The notes: generated by a model not told the origin, from the sequence alone. DNA of 64,000 bases from Saccharothrix obliqua (GCF_019375475.1 NZ_JAHXGQ010000001.1:682001-746000); one strand, 5' to 3'; positions 44,701 through 53,882 are shown, counted from the stretch's first letter. Program-made: numbers and translations.

Positions 44701-45777
44701 GTGCTCGACGACAGCCTCCTCGACGACCGGACCCGCCTGCTCGAAGCCGACGTCGCCGGGCTGCTGCGCGCGGCGGCCCGCGCGGGCGCGCAGGTGCGGG
44801 CCACCGCCGAGGTGGCGGACGAGCTGGGCGTCCGGCGGGTGTTCCAGGAACGGCCGCGCGCGCTGGTGCTGGTGACCCGGCCGGGTGTCGCGCCGGCGGT
44901 GGCCGCGCTGGTCACCGCCCTGCTCGGGCCGCGCTGCCCGGTGCCGGTGGTCGTGGTGGACGACGTGCCCGGCTGGGTCGGCCCGCTGGACGTGGTGCTC
45001 GCGCACACCGAGGACCCGGGTGACGTGGTGCTCGCCGAGGCCGTGGACCGGGCCGCCCGGCGCGGCGCGCGGGTGCTGCTGACCGCCGAGGCGGACGGCC
45101 CGGTGGCGGCGTCCGCGGCGCAGCACGCGCTGCTCATCCCGCCACGCGTGCCGGTGCCGCGTGGTTTCGGCTTCCCCAGGGCGTTCGCGGCGTGGGTGGT
45201 GGCGTTGCACGCGTTGCGCCTGCTCGACGTGAACGTGTCGGTGATCGCCGACGAGCTGGACCGGGAGGCCGAGCGCGACCATCCGGTGCACGAGTCGTTC
45301 GTCAACCCGGCCAAGTCGCTCGCGCTGCGGGTGGCCGACCGCACACCGCTGCTGTGGGGCCTGGACGACCCGGCCACCGCCGTCGCCGCGCACGGCGCGC
45401 ACGTGCTGGCGTGCTACGCGGGGCTGGTGAGCGACGTCGCGCCCTACCCGCAGGCGCTGACCAGGTCGGTGCTGCACCGCCGCGCCGTGCGGGGCTCCTC
45501 CGGGGCGGACATCTTCGCCGACCCGGAGGACGAGCAGGACGGGCTGGTGCGCGTGCTGCTGCTGGCCGTGCGCCAGGACCGCGCGGCCGAGCGGGCGCGG
45601 CGGTCGGCGATGGAGACCTTGCCGGGAGCCGACGTGCTCGAACCGGCCGAGGAAGTGACCGGCGGCGACGCGGTGTGCTCCGCGTTGCTCGCGCTGCGGT
45701 TCGAGATGGCCGCGCTGTACCTGGGCCTGGCCGCGGGAACGCTGGGCGGCCCGGGGCTGTACGCGCCGGCCGTGTGA
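44701..45777 (+). CDS. SIS-domain / TobH-like protein (Rv3256c-like)
   Basis: 358-residue soluble protein of the bifunctional phosphoglucose/phosphomannose isomerase family as found between manB and manA in actinobacteria. LVLVTRPGVAPAVAAL and VVVVDDVPGWVGPLDVVLAHTEDPGD correspond to the degenerate SIS sugar-phosphate fold, and NPAKSLALRVADRTPLLWG to its second half. The catalytic residues of PGI/PMI are not obvious, so activity is uncertain. GTG 44701 starts six bases after the Trm112 stop. Confidence 0.88.
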   Translation: MLDDSLLDDRTRLLEADVAGLLRAAARAGAQVRATAEVADELGVRRVFQERPRALVLVTRPGVAPAVAALVTALLGPRCPVPVVVVDDVPGWVGPLDVVLAHTEDPGDVVLAEAVDRAARRGARVLLTAEADGPVAASAAQHALLIPPRVPVPRGFGFPRAFAAWVVALHALRLLDVNVSVIADELDREAERDHPVHESFVNPAKSLALRVADRTPLLWGLDDPATAVAAHGAHVLACYAGLVSDVAPYPQALTRSVLHRRAVRGSSGADIFADPEDEQDGLVRVLLLAVRQDRAAERARRSAMETLPGADVLEPAEEVTGGDAVCSALLALRFEMAALYLGLAAGTLGGPGLYAPAV

Positions 45778-45789
45778 GGGGATTTCGCT

Positions 45790-46989
45790 GTGGAACTGCT
45801 GCACAACGCGGTGCGGTCGTACGCGTGGGGATCGCGCACGGCCATCGCCGAGCTGCTCGGGAGGGAGGTGCCCGCGCCGCACCCGGAGGCCGAGCTGTGG
45901 ATGGGCGCCCACCCGGGCGACCCGTCGCGCGTGGGCACGCGTTCGCTGCTGGAGCTGCTCGCCGACGACCCGCGGGGCCAGTTGGGCGACCGGTGCGGCC
46001 GGCGCTGGGGCGGGCGGCTGCCGTTCCTGCTGAAGGTGCTGGCGGCGGAGGAGCCGCTGAGCCTCCAGGCGCACCCCTCGGCCGAGCAGGCCGCGCTGGG
46101 TTTCGCCGCCGAGGAGCGGGCGGGCCTGCCGGTCGACTCGCCGGTGCGCAACTACAAGGACCCGTCGGCGAAGCCCGAGCTGGTGTGCGCGTTGACCGAG
46201 TTCCACGCGCTGGCCGGGTTCCGCGCGCCGGAGCGGACCGTGGCGTTGCTGCGGTCGCTGGAGGCACCGGACTTCACGCCGTACACCGAGCTGCTGGCCG
46301 CGCAGCCGGACGAGAACGGGCTGCGCGCCCTGTTCACCACCCTCATCACGCTGCCGCAGCCCACCCTGGACGCGTTGCTGCCGCAGGTGCTGGACGCGTG
46401 CGTGCTGCACGTGAAGGAGCACGGCGAGTTCGACCTGGAGTGCCGCACCGTCCTGGAGCTGGGCGAGGCGTACCCCGGTGACGCGGGCGTGCTGGCCGCG
46501 CTGCTGCTCAACCGCCTGGTGCTCCAGCCGGGCGAGGCGATCCACCTGCCCGCCGGCAACCTGCACGCCTACCTGCACGGCACGGGCGTGGAGATCCTCG
46601 CCAACTCCGACAACGTGCTGCGCTGCGGCCTCACGCCGAAGCACGTGGACGTGCCGGAGCTGATGCGCGTGCTGGACTTCACGTGCGGCGACATGCCGGT
46701 GCAGACCGGTGAGCCGACGGCCGACGGGCTGTGGACCTACCGCACGCCGAGCCCCGAGTTCGAGCTGTCCCGGCTGGAGTTGGCGCCGGGCGTGGAGGTG
46801 CGCGTCGACCACGACGGGCCGCAGATCCTGCTGGTCACCGAGGGCCGGGCGCGGCTGGCGAACCCGGCCGGCGAGGTGCTGGAGGTGGACCGCGGGCAGT
46901 CGGTGTGGCTGCCCGCGGCCGACCCGGCGGTCGTTGTGTCCGCCACGACTCCCACGCGCGTATTCCGCGCAACGGCAGGCGGGGATTAA
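45790..46989 (+). CDS. manA: Mannose-6-phosphate isomerase, class I
   Basis: Zinc enzyme converting fructose-6-phosphate to mannose-6-phosphate. 399 residues. SYAWGSRTAIAEL at the N-terminus; zinc ligands Q and H in SLQAHPSAEQA, E in KPELVCALTEFHAL, and H in HLPAGNLHAYLHGTGVEI; NSDNVLRCGLTPKHVD follows. GTG with GAGGGGA upstream. It completes the manB-Trm112-TobH-manA operon supplying mannose-1-phosphate. Confidence 0.95.
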   Translation: MELLHNAVRSYAWGSRTAIAELLGREVPAPHPEAELWMGAHPGDPSRVGTRSLLELLADDPRGQLGDRCGRRWGGRLPFLLKVLAAEEPLSLQAHPSAEQAALGFAAEERAGLPVDSPVRNYKDPSAKPELVCALTEFHALAGFRAPERTVALLRSLEAPDFTPYTELLAAQPDENGLRALFTTLITLPQPTLDALLPQVLDACVLHVKEHGEFDLECRTVLELGEAYPGDAGVLAALLLNRLVLQPGEAIHLPAGNLHAYLHGTGVEILANSDNVLRCGLTPKHVDVPELMRVLDFTCGDMPVQTGEPTADGLWTYRTPSPEFELSRLELAPGVEVRVDHDGPQILLVTEGRARLANPAGEVLEVDRGQSVWLPAADPAVVVSATTPTRVFRATAGGD

Positions 46990-47047
46990 AGTCCGCCCGC
47001 TAGGGTCACCCCCCGGACCGGGGGCGCACTCCCGGCAAAGCGGACTT
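46989..47047 (+). promoter_or_regulatory. Structured intergenic element before the CDF gene
   Basis: Closing arms AAGTCCGC (46989-46996) and GCGGACTT (47040-47047) are perfect inverted repeats enclosing an inner hairpin CCCCC-GGACC-GGGGG (47010-47024). It could be the manA terminator or a regulatory leader for the cation transporter; TAGGGT at 47001-47006 might also be a -10 box. I do not recognise a known riboswitch. Confidence 0.5.
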
Positions 47048-47064
47048 CGGTGAGGGAGCTTGTC

Positions 47065-47985
47065 GTGTCAGCAGGTGGCGGTACCAAGGCGATCATCGCC
47101 GCGCTGGTGGCCAACGCGGGCATCGCGGTGGCCAAGTTCGTCGGCTTCCTGGTGACCGGTTCGTCGTCGATGCTCGCCGAGGCCGTGCACTCGGTGGCCG
47201 ACACGTCCAACCAGGGCCTGCTGCTGCTCGGGCAGAAGACGTCCCGGCGCAAGGCGACCCTGAACCACCCGTTCGGCTTCGGCCGGGACCGGTACTTCTA
47301 CTCCTTCGTCGTCGCGCTGCTGCTGTTCAGCCTCGGTTCGGTGTTCGCCCTGTACGAGGGCATCCACAAGCTGGAGGCGCACGAACCGCTGTCGTCGCCG
47401 CTGGTCGCGGTGATCATCCTGGTGATCGCGATCGGCCTGGAGTCGTACAGCTTCAAGACCGCCATCGCCGAATCGCGGCTGATCAAGGGCGACGCGACGT
47501 GGTGGCAGTTCATCCGCCAGTCGAAGGTGCCGGAGCTGCCGGTCGTGCTGCTGGAGGACGCGGGCGCGTTGTTCGGCCTGGTGCTGGCGCTGCTCGGCGT
47601 CGGCCTGTCCACGCTCACCGGCGACCCGGTGTGGGACGCGGTCGGCACCATCTGCATCGGCGCGCTGCTGGGCGTCATCGCGATCATCCTCATCGTGGAG
47701 ATGAAGTCGCTGCTGATCGGCGAGGGCGCCGCGCCGGCGGAGCTGGACGCGATCGTGGACGAGCTGGCGGCGGGCAAGGTGCAGCGCGTCATCCACATCC
47801 GCACCCAGTACATCGGGCCGGACGAGCTGCTGGTGGCCGCGAAGATCGCGCTCGACCCGGGCCTGCCCGCCGAAGAGGTGGCGCAGGCCATCGACGACGC
47901 CGAGCTGCGCGTGCGCAACCGGGTGCCGGCGGCCCGCCTGATCTACCTGGAGCCCGACCTGGACCGCTCGCTCACCGGCGCCTGA
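47065..47985 (+). CDS. Cation diffusion facilitator family transporter
   Basis: 306-residue inner-membrane metal exporter. Six helices; the metal-site motif in helix two is AEAVHSVADTSNQ, and HPFGFGRDRYFYSF follows as in the actinobacterial CDF branch. The cytoplasmic C-terminal domain (about 215-300) has the usual beta-alpha-beta fold. Zn, Mn or Fe could be the ion. GTG 47065 is preferred to GTG 47050, since GGGAG lies seven bases before it. Confidence 0.92.
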   Translation: MSAGGGTKAIIAALVANAGIAVAKFVGFLVTGSSSMLAEAVHSVADTSNQGLLLLGQKTSRRKATLNHPFGFGRDRYFYSFVVALLLFSLGSVFALYEGIHKLEAHEPLSSPLVAVIILVIAIGLESYSFKTAIAESRLIKGDATWWQFIRQSKVPELPVVLLEDAGALFGLVLALLGVGLSTLTGDPVWDAVGTICIGALLGVIAIILIVEMKSLLIGEGAAPAELDAIVDELAAGKVQRVIHIRTQYIGPDELLVAAKIALDPGLPAEEVAQAIDDAELRVRNRVPAARLIYLEPDLDRSLTGA

Positions 47986-47990
47986 GCCCG

Positions 47991-48027
47991 ACGCGCGGGG
48001 GGAACCGGACCCGGTTCCCCCGCGCGT
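47991..48027. terminator. Bidirectional hairpin terminator
   Basis: Arms 47991-48008 and 48011-48027 pair almost completely with one bulged G. It sits between the convergent CDF and permease genes and can serve both. Confidence 0.82.
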
Positions 48028-48032
48028 GCCGG

Positions 48033-49556
48033 TCAGGGCACCTCGTCCGGTCGGACGACGGGCGTCGCGTCGGCGTGGTGCTTGCGGCCCAGCAACGAGT
48101 TCCGGCGGCTGTAGGCGAAGTACACGACCACGCCGAGCGCCATCCACGCCAGGAACCGCACCCACGTCAGGGCGGTCAGGTTCAGCATCAGCCAGGCGCA
48201 CGCGATGATCGCCAGCACGGGCACCAGCGGCACCAGCGGGACGCGGAAGCCGCGCGGCAGGTCCGGCCGGGTCTTGCGCAGCACCAGCACGCCCGCCGAC
48301 ACCAGCACGAACGCGAACAGCGTGCCGACGTTGACCATCTCCTCCAGCTTGCCCGCCGGGAAGAAACCCGCCGCCACGGCGACCAGCACGCCGATGCCCG
48401 CTGTGATCCGGTGGGGCGTGCCGAACCGGCCGGTGCGGGCCAGGCCGCGGGGCAGCAGGCCGTCGCGGGACATCGCGAACAACACCCGCGACTGGCCGAG
48501 CATCAGCACCATCACCACGGTGGTCAGACCGGCCAGCGCGCCGACCGAGATCACGGTGGCGGCCCAGTCCACGCCGTTCTCCGCGAACGCCGTGGCGAGC
48601 GTGGCGCGACTGCCGTCCGGCTGCGTCTTGAGCCGGTCGTACGGCAGCATCCCGGTGATCACCAGCGACACCGCGACGTACAGCACGGTCACGATGACCA
48701 GCGAGCCGAGGATGCCGCGCGGCACGGCCTTCTGCGGGTTGCGGGTCTCCTCGGCGGTGGTGGCCACGACGTCGAAGCCGATGAACGCGAAGAACACCAG
48801 CGACGCCGCCGCGAGCAGGCCGAGCACGCCGTACGTGCTGCCCGCGTACCCGGTGATCAGGGAGAACAGCGATTGCTCCAGCCCGGTCCCGACGCTGTCG
48901 CCGGTCTCCGCCGGCGGGATGTAGGGGCGGTAGTTGTCGGTGTTGATGTACGCGATGCCCAGCACGATCACCAGCAGCACCACGGCGACCTTCACGGCCG
49001 TGATCACGGCGCTCACCCGCGACGACAGCTTGGTGCCCACCACCAGCAGCGCGGTCAGCGCGAACACCAGCAGCAGCGATCCCCAGTCGACCTCCAGCGA
49101 GCCGAGCACGGCGGTGGTCTTCAGGTCCAGGCCCAGTTGGCCCAGCACGGTCTCCAGGTACAGCGACCAGCCCTTGGCCACGGCCGCCGCGCCCACCGCG
49201 AACTCCAGGACCAGGTCCCAGCCGATGATCCACGCCATGAACTCGCCGAACGTGGCGTAGGAGAACGTGTACGCGCTGCCCGCCACGGGCACGGTGGACG
49301 CGAACTCGGCGTAGCAGAGCGCCGCCAGCGCGCACGCGACGGCGGCGAGCACGAACGCGAGCGACACCGAGGGGCCGGCGAGGTTGCCCGCCGTGGACGC
49401 GGTGAGCGTGAAGATGCCCGCCCCGATGACCACGGCGACGCCGAAGACCGTGAGGTCCCAGGCGGTGAGGTTCCTGCGCAGCTTGGTGTCCGGATGGTCT
49501 GTGTCGGCGATCGACTGCTCGATCGACTTGGTGCGCCAAAGCCCGTTCCCCGGCAC
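48033..49556 (-). CDS. APC-family amino acid permease
   Basis: 507-residue permease with about twelve helices. The first carries VVIGAGIFTLTAS, the substrate-binding GAGIF motif; EFASTVPVAGSAYTFSYATFGE and FFAFIGFDVVATTAEETRNPQKAVPRGI are the cationic amino acid transporter hallmarks. Homologous to the permease Rv3253c of the same neighbourhood in M. tuberculosis. GTG with GAGGAGGAG upstream. Substrate likely basic amino acids; not proven by sequence. Confidence 0.94.
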   Translation of the reverse strand: MPGNGLWRTKSIEQSIADTDHPDTKLRRNLTAWDLTVFGVAVVIGAGIFTLTASTAGNLAGPSVSLAFVLAAVACALAALCYAEFASTVPVAGSAYTFSYATFGEFMAWIIGWDLVLEFAVGAAAVAKGWSLYLETVLGQLGLDLKTTAVLGSLEVDWGSLLLVFALTALLVVGTKLSSRVSAVITAVKVAVVLLVIVLGIAYINTDNYRPYIPPAETGDSVGTGLEQSLFSLITGYAGSTYGVLGLLAAASLVFFAFIGFDVVATTAEETRNPQKAVPRGILGSLVIVTVLYVAVSLVITGMLPYDRLKTQPDGSRATLATAFAENGVDWAATVISVGALAGLTTVVMVLMLGQSRVLFAMSRDGLLPRGLARTGRFGTPHRITAGIGVLVAVAAGFFPAGKLEEMVNVGTLFAFVLVSAGVLVLRKTRPDLPRGFRVPLVPLVPVLAIIACAWLMLNLTALTWVRFLAWMALGVVVYFAYSRRNSLLGRKHHADATPVVRPDEVP

Positions 49557-49670
49557 GGTGCTTCTCCTCCTCGTTGAGGCGTTGTGGCCCGATCAGCCTA
49601 GAGGCCGGGCGCGGCGGGGACCGGCCGGCGAGCACCCGACGTGATCTTCCGGACACGGAGGAGGGTCGGC

Positions 49671-49676
49671 TAGGTT
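49671..49676 (+). promoter_or_regulatory. -10 box for the GlmL-like gene
   Basis: TAGGTT ends seven bases before the ATG, indicating a leaderless message. Confidence 0.5.
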
Positions 49677-49683
49677 GCCGGGC

Positions 49684-50943
49684 ATGGCCGTGCTCTGCCT
49701 CGACGTTGGCTCGACGTGGACCAAGGGCGCGCTGGTGTCCGCGACGGGTGAGCTGCTGGGCGTCGCGCAGCACCCCACGTCGCCGCCCGAGGTGTTGGCG
49801 GGCGTCGCCGCGGTGCGGGCCGAGCTGGGTGCGGCGGACGAGGTGCTGGCGTGCTCGTCGGCGGGCGGTGGCCTGCGGTTGGCCGTGGTGGGGCACGAGC
49901 GGCTGGTCAGCGCCGAGGCCGGGTACCGGGTGGCGTTGTCGGCGGGGGCGCGGGTCGTGCACGTGTCGGCGGGGCCGTTGGACGGCGCGGGGGTGCGTGC
50001 GTTGCGCGCGGCCCGGCCGGACCTGGTGCTGCTGGTCGGTGGCACGGACGGTGGTGATTCGGCCGTGCTGCTGCACAACGCGCGGAAGCTGGCGCGGGTG
50101 GCGTGTCCGGTCGTGCTGGCGGGCAACGCCGAGGCGCGGGCCGAGGCGCTGGAGCTGCTGGCCCGGCGGACGGTCGTGGCGACGGACAACGTGCTGCCGG
50201 ACGTGGGCTCGCTGGTCCCCGGCCCGGCGCGGGACGCGATCCGCGAGGTGTTCCTGCGGCACGTGATCGGCGGCAAGGGTCTGTCGCGCGGGCCGGCGTT
50301 CCGGCGGTTGGTGCGCGCGGTGACCCCGGACGCCGTGCTGGGCGGGGTGTCCCGCTTGGCGGCGCGTGACCGGGAGGGCGCCGTCCTGGTGGTCGACGTG
50401 GGCGGCGCGACAACGGATGTCTACTCCAGTGTGTCCACTGTGGACGAAGGTCCGGAGAGGACGGTGGCGCTGCCGCCCGACCGGCGGACGGTGGAGGGCG
50501 ACCTCGGCGTGCGCTGGTCCGCGGCGGGCGTCGTGGCGGAGGCCGTGGCGGAGCGGTTGGTGGATCGGGCGGAAGCCGTTGTGCTGCAACGGGAGGCGGA
50601 GCGGCGTGCGGTGGACGTGACGTGGCTGGCCGACGACCCGGGCACGGATCTGCGGCTGGCCGGGCTGGCTGCGGTCCTGGCGGCGCGCCGCCACCTGAGG
50701 TTGGTGGACGGCAGGCTCGGCCCGCGCGGCGCGGGGCTGCTCGTGCTGTCCGGTGGCGTGTTCCGGCACGCGCCGGACGTGGGGGCGGTGGAGCGGGCGT
50801 TGCGCGCCGACCCGGTCCTGCGGCCGGTGCTCAAGTCGGCCGCGGTGGTGGTGGACCGGGACTACGTGCTCGCCCCGACGGGCCTGCTGGCCCCCACCCA
50901 CCCGGTTGCGGCCGACCGCCTCCTGACGCGCCTGGCGGTCTAG
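49684..50943 (+). CDS. GlmL/MutL-family actin-like ATPase
   Basis: 419-residue protein of the glutamate-mutase-L family, an ASKHA-fold ATPase. Phosphate-1 loop LCLDVGSTWTKGAL at the N-terminus and phosphate-2 loop VVDVGGATTDVYS near 238-250 are intact; LVLLVGGTDGGDSAVLLHNA and LPDVGSLVPGPARDAIREVF are family blocks. GlmL genes normally stand between glutamate mutase E and S subunits and are thought to serve as a reactivase or chaperone for B12 mutases; no mutase genes are adjacent here. It is likely leaderless from ATG 49684. Confidence 0.88.
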   Translation: MAVLCLDVGSTWTKGALVSATGELLGVAQHPTSPPEVLAGVAAVRAELGAADEVLACSSAGGGLRLAVVGHERLVSAEAGYRVALSAGARVVHVSAGPLDGAGVRALRAARPDLVLLVGGTDGGDSAVLLHNARKLARVACPVVLAGNAEARAEALELLARRTVVATDNVLPDVGSLVPGPARDAIREVFLRHVIGGKGLSRGPAFRRLVRAVTPDAVLGGVSRLAARDREGAVLVVDVGGATTDVYSSVSTVDEGPERTVALPPDRRTVEGDLGVRWSAAGVVAEAVAERLVDRAEAVVLQREAERRAVDVTWLADDPGTDLRLAGLAAVLAARRHLRLVDGRLGPRGAGLLVLSGGVFRHAPDVGAVERALRADPVLRPVLKSAAVVVDRDYVLAPTGLLAPTHPVAADRLLTRLAV

Positions 50944-50994
50944 GTACGGGGACCCCGCCTGCGCCAGTAACCCTTCGATTAACAGTCGAACGCC

Positions 50995-51024
50995 CTGGAC
51001 CGGCCCCGCCGACGCGGGGAAGAC
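50995..51024 (-). repeat. Inverted CRISPR-like repeat
   Basis: Read on the minus strand this 30-mer is GTCTTCCCCGCGTCGG..., a diverged copy of the repeat unit found to its right but in opposite orientation. It abuts the degenerate first unit of the array. Confidence 0.7.
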
Positions 51025-51288
51025 TCTTGGTGACCGGATGACGGAGTGATCCAGAGGCGATGACCCCGGCGTTGCGCCGCCGGTCGTCTTCCCGCGCCGG
51101 CGGGGGTGGTCCGACGACGCACATCAACGCCGAAATCTGCTCGCTGTCTTCCCCGCGCCAGCGGGGGTGGCCCGATCCCCGTCACCTTCGGGGGCAACAT
51201 CTACTCGTCTTCCCCGCGGCAGCGGGGTGATCCGGAGGTGCGAGGACGCTTCCCGGGTCGGCGTCGCACCTTCCGGCGAGGTGGTCCG
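51024..51288 (+). CRISPR. Decayed type I-E-like CRISPR array without cas genes
   Basis: Repeat consensus GTCTTCCCCGCGCCAGCGGG plus GGTGGTCCG (29 bases). Clear repeats: 51086-51113 (one C short), 51146-51174 (29 bases), 51207-51234 (28 bases). Degenerate repeats flank them at 51024-51054 and 51263-51288. Spacers are 51055-51085, 51114-51145, 51175-51206 and 51235-51262; the two best-bounded spacers are both 32 bases and the period is 61, exactly as in type I-E. No cas gene exists in the window, and the mutated repeats suggest an inactive fossil. Confidence 0.85.
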
Positions 51289-51363
51289 GGGCGCGTGTGG
51301 CGAATGCGTGGTTGTGACATGCCGCCGCGCCGACGGGAGTGTTCCGGGCTTCGCGGACGGCCC
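51289..51363. other. Spacer between the array and the membrane hydrolase gene
   Basis: 75 bases of mixed sequence; a further very weak repeat-like CGCGCCGACGGGAGTGTTCCG lies at 51326-51346. Nothing else is visible. Confidence 0.4.
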
Positions 51364-53754
51364 CTAACGCGCCTCGGGCTTCGGCGCGGCCACCGGAGCC
51401 TGGCGTGCCACCGGCAGCACCAGCCCCGCCGCCGGCGGCGCCGTCACGTCCTCCAACCCCGCCGCCACGGCCACCGCCCGGTCCCACTCCGGGTCGGACG
51501 TGTAGTCCGCGTGCCGGTTCACGCCCGCCGCCCACCGCCGCCCCGGGAACGGACCCCGCTGCGGGTCGGGCAGCCAGTGGTCGCCACCGAGCACCAGCGC
51601 CCCCGTCGGCCCGCGCAGCGCGGGTGGCAGGGCGCCGGTCGTCCCGTCGGGCAGGAAGCCGACACCGAGCAGCATCCCGTCGAACACCTGCCGGTCCCAC
51701 GTCGTCACCGCACCGCCGAGCGGGTCGGTGCCCCGGCACAGCGCACGCCACCGACCGGCCAGCCCACCCGCCAGTCGGGCCAGCGAGTCGTGCGGCACGA
51801 CCGCCGGGAACGCCCTCGGGTACGCCCACTGCAACTGCGACCCCGCGGTCACCAGCCCGAGCCGGGACGCCTGGTCGGCGGGCAGCTCCTCCAGCAACCG
51901 CGCCGCCGCCACGGCCGCCAGCAGGCTGCCCTGCGAGTGCCCGGCGAGCACGACCCGCGTGCCGGGGTCCGCCAGGTGCTCCCGCACCCGCGACACGAGT
52001 TCCGGCACGACCTTCAACGCGTAGCACGGCGGCACGACGGGATGCGCCTCGCGCGGCCAGAACGCGGCCAGGTCGGCGAGCACACCGAGCTGCCGCGCCG
52101 TTTCCGGCCTCCGCGCCGCCAGCCACACGGCACGCAGCAGCGCCAGCGCCAGCACCGCCAGCACGGCGACGCCGAGGCCGGTGAGCGGACGCGACCACGC
52201 CGGCGGGTCGACCTCGCGCAACCGCAGCAACGCCGCCGGCACCGAACCGCCCACCAGCACGCACGCCACGATCAGCACCACGTGGTGGCTGTGCCGCCGC
52301 TCCCACCGGGCCCACCACCACGCGCGAGCCGCGCGGTGCAGGTCGCGCCCGCGGCCGGCGTGCAGCAGCGCCGCCTCCCGCGCCCACTCCTTGCCGCGCC
52401 GCAGCGAACTCCACCGCATCGCCCCGGTCGTGGCCGCCACGAACAGGAACGCCACGAACGCCAGCACGCCCGCCACGCCCCACAGCAACGCGATGTAGTC
52501 GTAGCCGCGCGGCAGGACGCCGTGGCCGAGCGCGCGCCGCACCGTCAACGCCACCCCGGCGCCGAAACCGCCACCCAGCAACGCCGCGACCGCCACCACG
52601 GGCGCGGCCATCCACCCGCCCGCCCACGGCCTCAGCTCCCGGGGCAGCTCACGCCACGTCCGGCGGGCCAGCAACGCGGCCGGCACCAGCAGCAGCCCGA
52701 GCAGCAGGCACACCAGCGCCACCGCCGCCGCGACGAGCTGCACCGCGAGGTCCGCGCCGGTGAGCTGCGCCGGCAACCGGGTCAACAACCCCACCGACGT
52801 GAAGAACAACGTCCACGCCACCACCAGCAGCACCCGCCGCGGCCGACGCGCCAGCGCGGCCCGCAGCCACCGCCCGCCCCGGTGCGGCGCGCCGCCGGTC
52901 GGGTCGTCGAGCAGCATCGCCGCCAGCGCCGAGAAACCCACCAGCACCACGCCGAGCGCCCACGCCGCGGTCAACGCGCCGCCGTGCCCGCCGGGCGCGA
53001 CCAGCGGACCGGGCGGGCCGCCCAGCGCGACCACGACGGCCGTGCCCAACCCCGCCACGAGGTGCAGCACGCGCAACGCCGGCACGTCCGGGTCGGTCGC
53101 CACGTGCGCGCCGGGCAACCCCGAAGCGCCGACCGCCGACGCGGGCACGTGCCTGCGCTCGATCCGCCAGTCGACCGCCGACACGCGGTGCAACACCAGC
53201 AGCAGCAACGCGATGGGCGTCATGCCGAGCACCGACCGGGCCCACGGCGCCTCCCCGAGCCACGTCGGTCCCCACAGGCACGTGGAGCCGGGCGCGAGGC
53301 ACTGCGCCGCCACCAGGTCCAGGGTGATCACCGCCAGCTGGGCCACCAGCAGCACGGTCAGCAGCAGCGCCGCGAGCCGCAGCAGCGACCGCAGGCAGAT
53401 GCCCAGCAGGTGCGCCACCACCGACCCGGTCGGCACCGGCGGCAGCATCCAGTGCGCCACGTTCGCCAGGGAGAACGGGAACAGCAGCGCCCACGTCGCC
53501 TTCGCCCACCCACCGGAGGTCATGCGGCCCCACACGTAGCCCTCGACGACGCGCGGCACCGGGCGACCGCCCGCTTGGAGCACCGGTCCCGGTGCGGGTC
53601 TGCGCAGTCGGTCGGCGGGGCGCACGATGCGGCCCAGGCCGTCGCCGGCCACGTCCACCGCGGCCACGGCGTCCACCAATGACTGGGGCGTTGTGCCCTG
53701 GACACCGTGCACCCGCAGTTCGACCACCCGTGTGTCGGGGCCGGGAATCAGCAC
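51364..53754 (-). CDS. Multi-pass membrane protein with C-terminal lipase-like alpha/beta hydrolase domain
   Basis: 796 residues from GTG 53754, preceded by GGAGG. The N-terminus ([21 protein letters not shown]) resembles the start of lipase-like hydrolase folds. A central portion (about 100-540) holds around ten hydrophobic helices. The C-terminal segment has [20 protein letters not shown], a nucleophile elbow G-H-S-Q-G at about 600, followed by [18 protein letters not shown]. It thus looks like a split hydrolase interrupted by a membrane module, an odd layout seen in a few actinobacterial proteins of unknown function. An ATG at 53772 or 53799 is possible. Confidence 0.8.
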   Translation of the reverse strand: MLIPGPDTRVVELRVHGVQGTTPQSLVDAVAAVDVAGDGLGRIVRPADRLRRPAPGPVLQAGGRPVPRVVEGYVWGRMTSGGWAKATWALLFPFSLANVAHWMLPPVPTGSVVAHLLGICLRSLLRLAALLLTVLLVAQLAVITLDLVAAQCLAPGSTCLWGPTWLGEAPWARSVLGMTPIALLLLVLHRVSAVDWRIERRHVPASAVGASGLPGAHVATDPDVPALRVLHLVAGLGTAVVVALGGPPGPLVAPGGHGGALTAAWALGVVLVGFSALAAMLLDDPTGGAPHRGGRWLRAALARRPRRVLLVVAWTLFFTSVGLLTRLPAQLTGADLAVQLVAAAVALVCLLLGLLLVPAALLARRTWRELPRELRPWAGGWMAAPVVAVAALLGGGFGAGVALTVRRALGHGVLPRGYDYIALLWGVAGVLAFVAFLFVAATTGAMRWSSLRRGKEWAREAALLHAGRGRDLHRAARAWWWARWERRHSHHVVLIVACVLVGGSVPAALLRLREVDPPAWSRPLTGLGVAVLAVLALALLRAVWLAARRPETARQLGVLADLAAFWPREAHPVVPPCYALKVVPELVSRVREHLADPGTRVVLAGHSQGSLLAAVAAARLLEELPADQASRLGLVTAGSQLQWAYPRAFPAVVPHDSLARLAGGLAGRWRALCRGTDPLGGAVTTWDRQVFDGMLLGVGFLPDGTTGALPPALRGPTGALVLGGDHWLPDPQRGPFPGRRWAAGVNRHADYTSDPEWDRAVAVAAGLEDVTAPPAAGLVLPVARQAPVAAPKPEAR

Positions 53755-53845
53755 GAAACCTCCAGCGAACATCACGTCGGCCAGGCCATAGTGGGGCATC
53801 GAAGCCGCAGTCGCAGCCGACCCCGGGCCCCGGCGTGGCGGGCGG

Positions 53846-53851
53846 TAGGGT
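53846..53851 (+). promoter_or_regulatory. -10 box for sahH
   Basis: TAGGGT lies 31 bases before the sahH ATG, giving a short leader with GGAGGA at 53871-53876 as the ribosome site. I looked for an SAH riboswitch in the 128-base gap and saw none. Confidence 0.5.
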
Positions 53852-53882
53852 CGAGACAACCCCGAATTTGGAGGAACCCGCG

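Noticed and set aside
47068-50901. 1277-codon minus-strand open frame
   Set aside because: Arg/His-rich shadow of the CDF, permease and GlmL-like genes; no ribosome site or family signature.
51106-53682. 858-codon plus-strand open frame
   Set aside because: Compositional shadow of the membrane hydrolase gene and it would run through the CRISPR remnant.
53755-53882. SAH riboswitch before sahH
   Set aside because: No conserved riboswitch core or pseudoknot is apparent; a simple promoter and short leader explain the gap.
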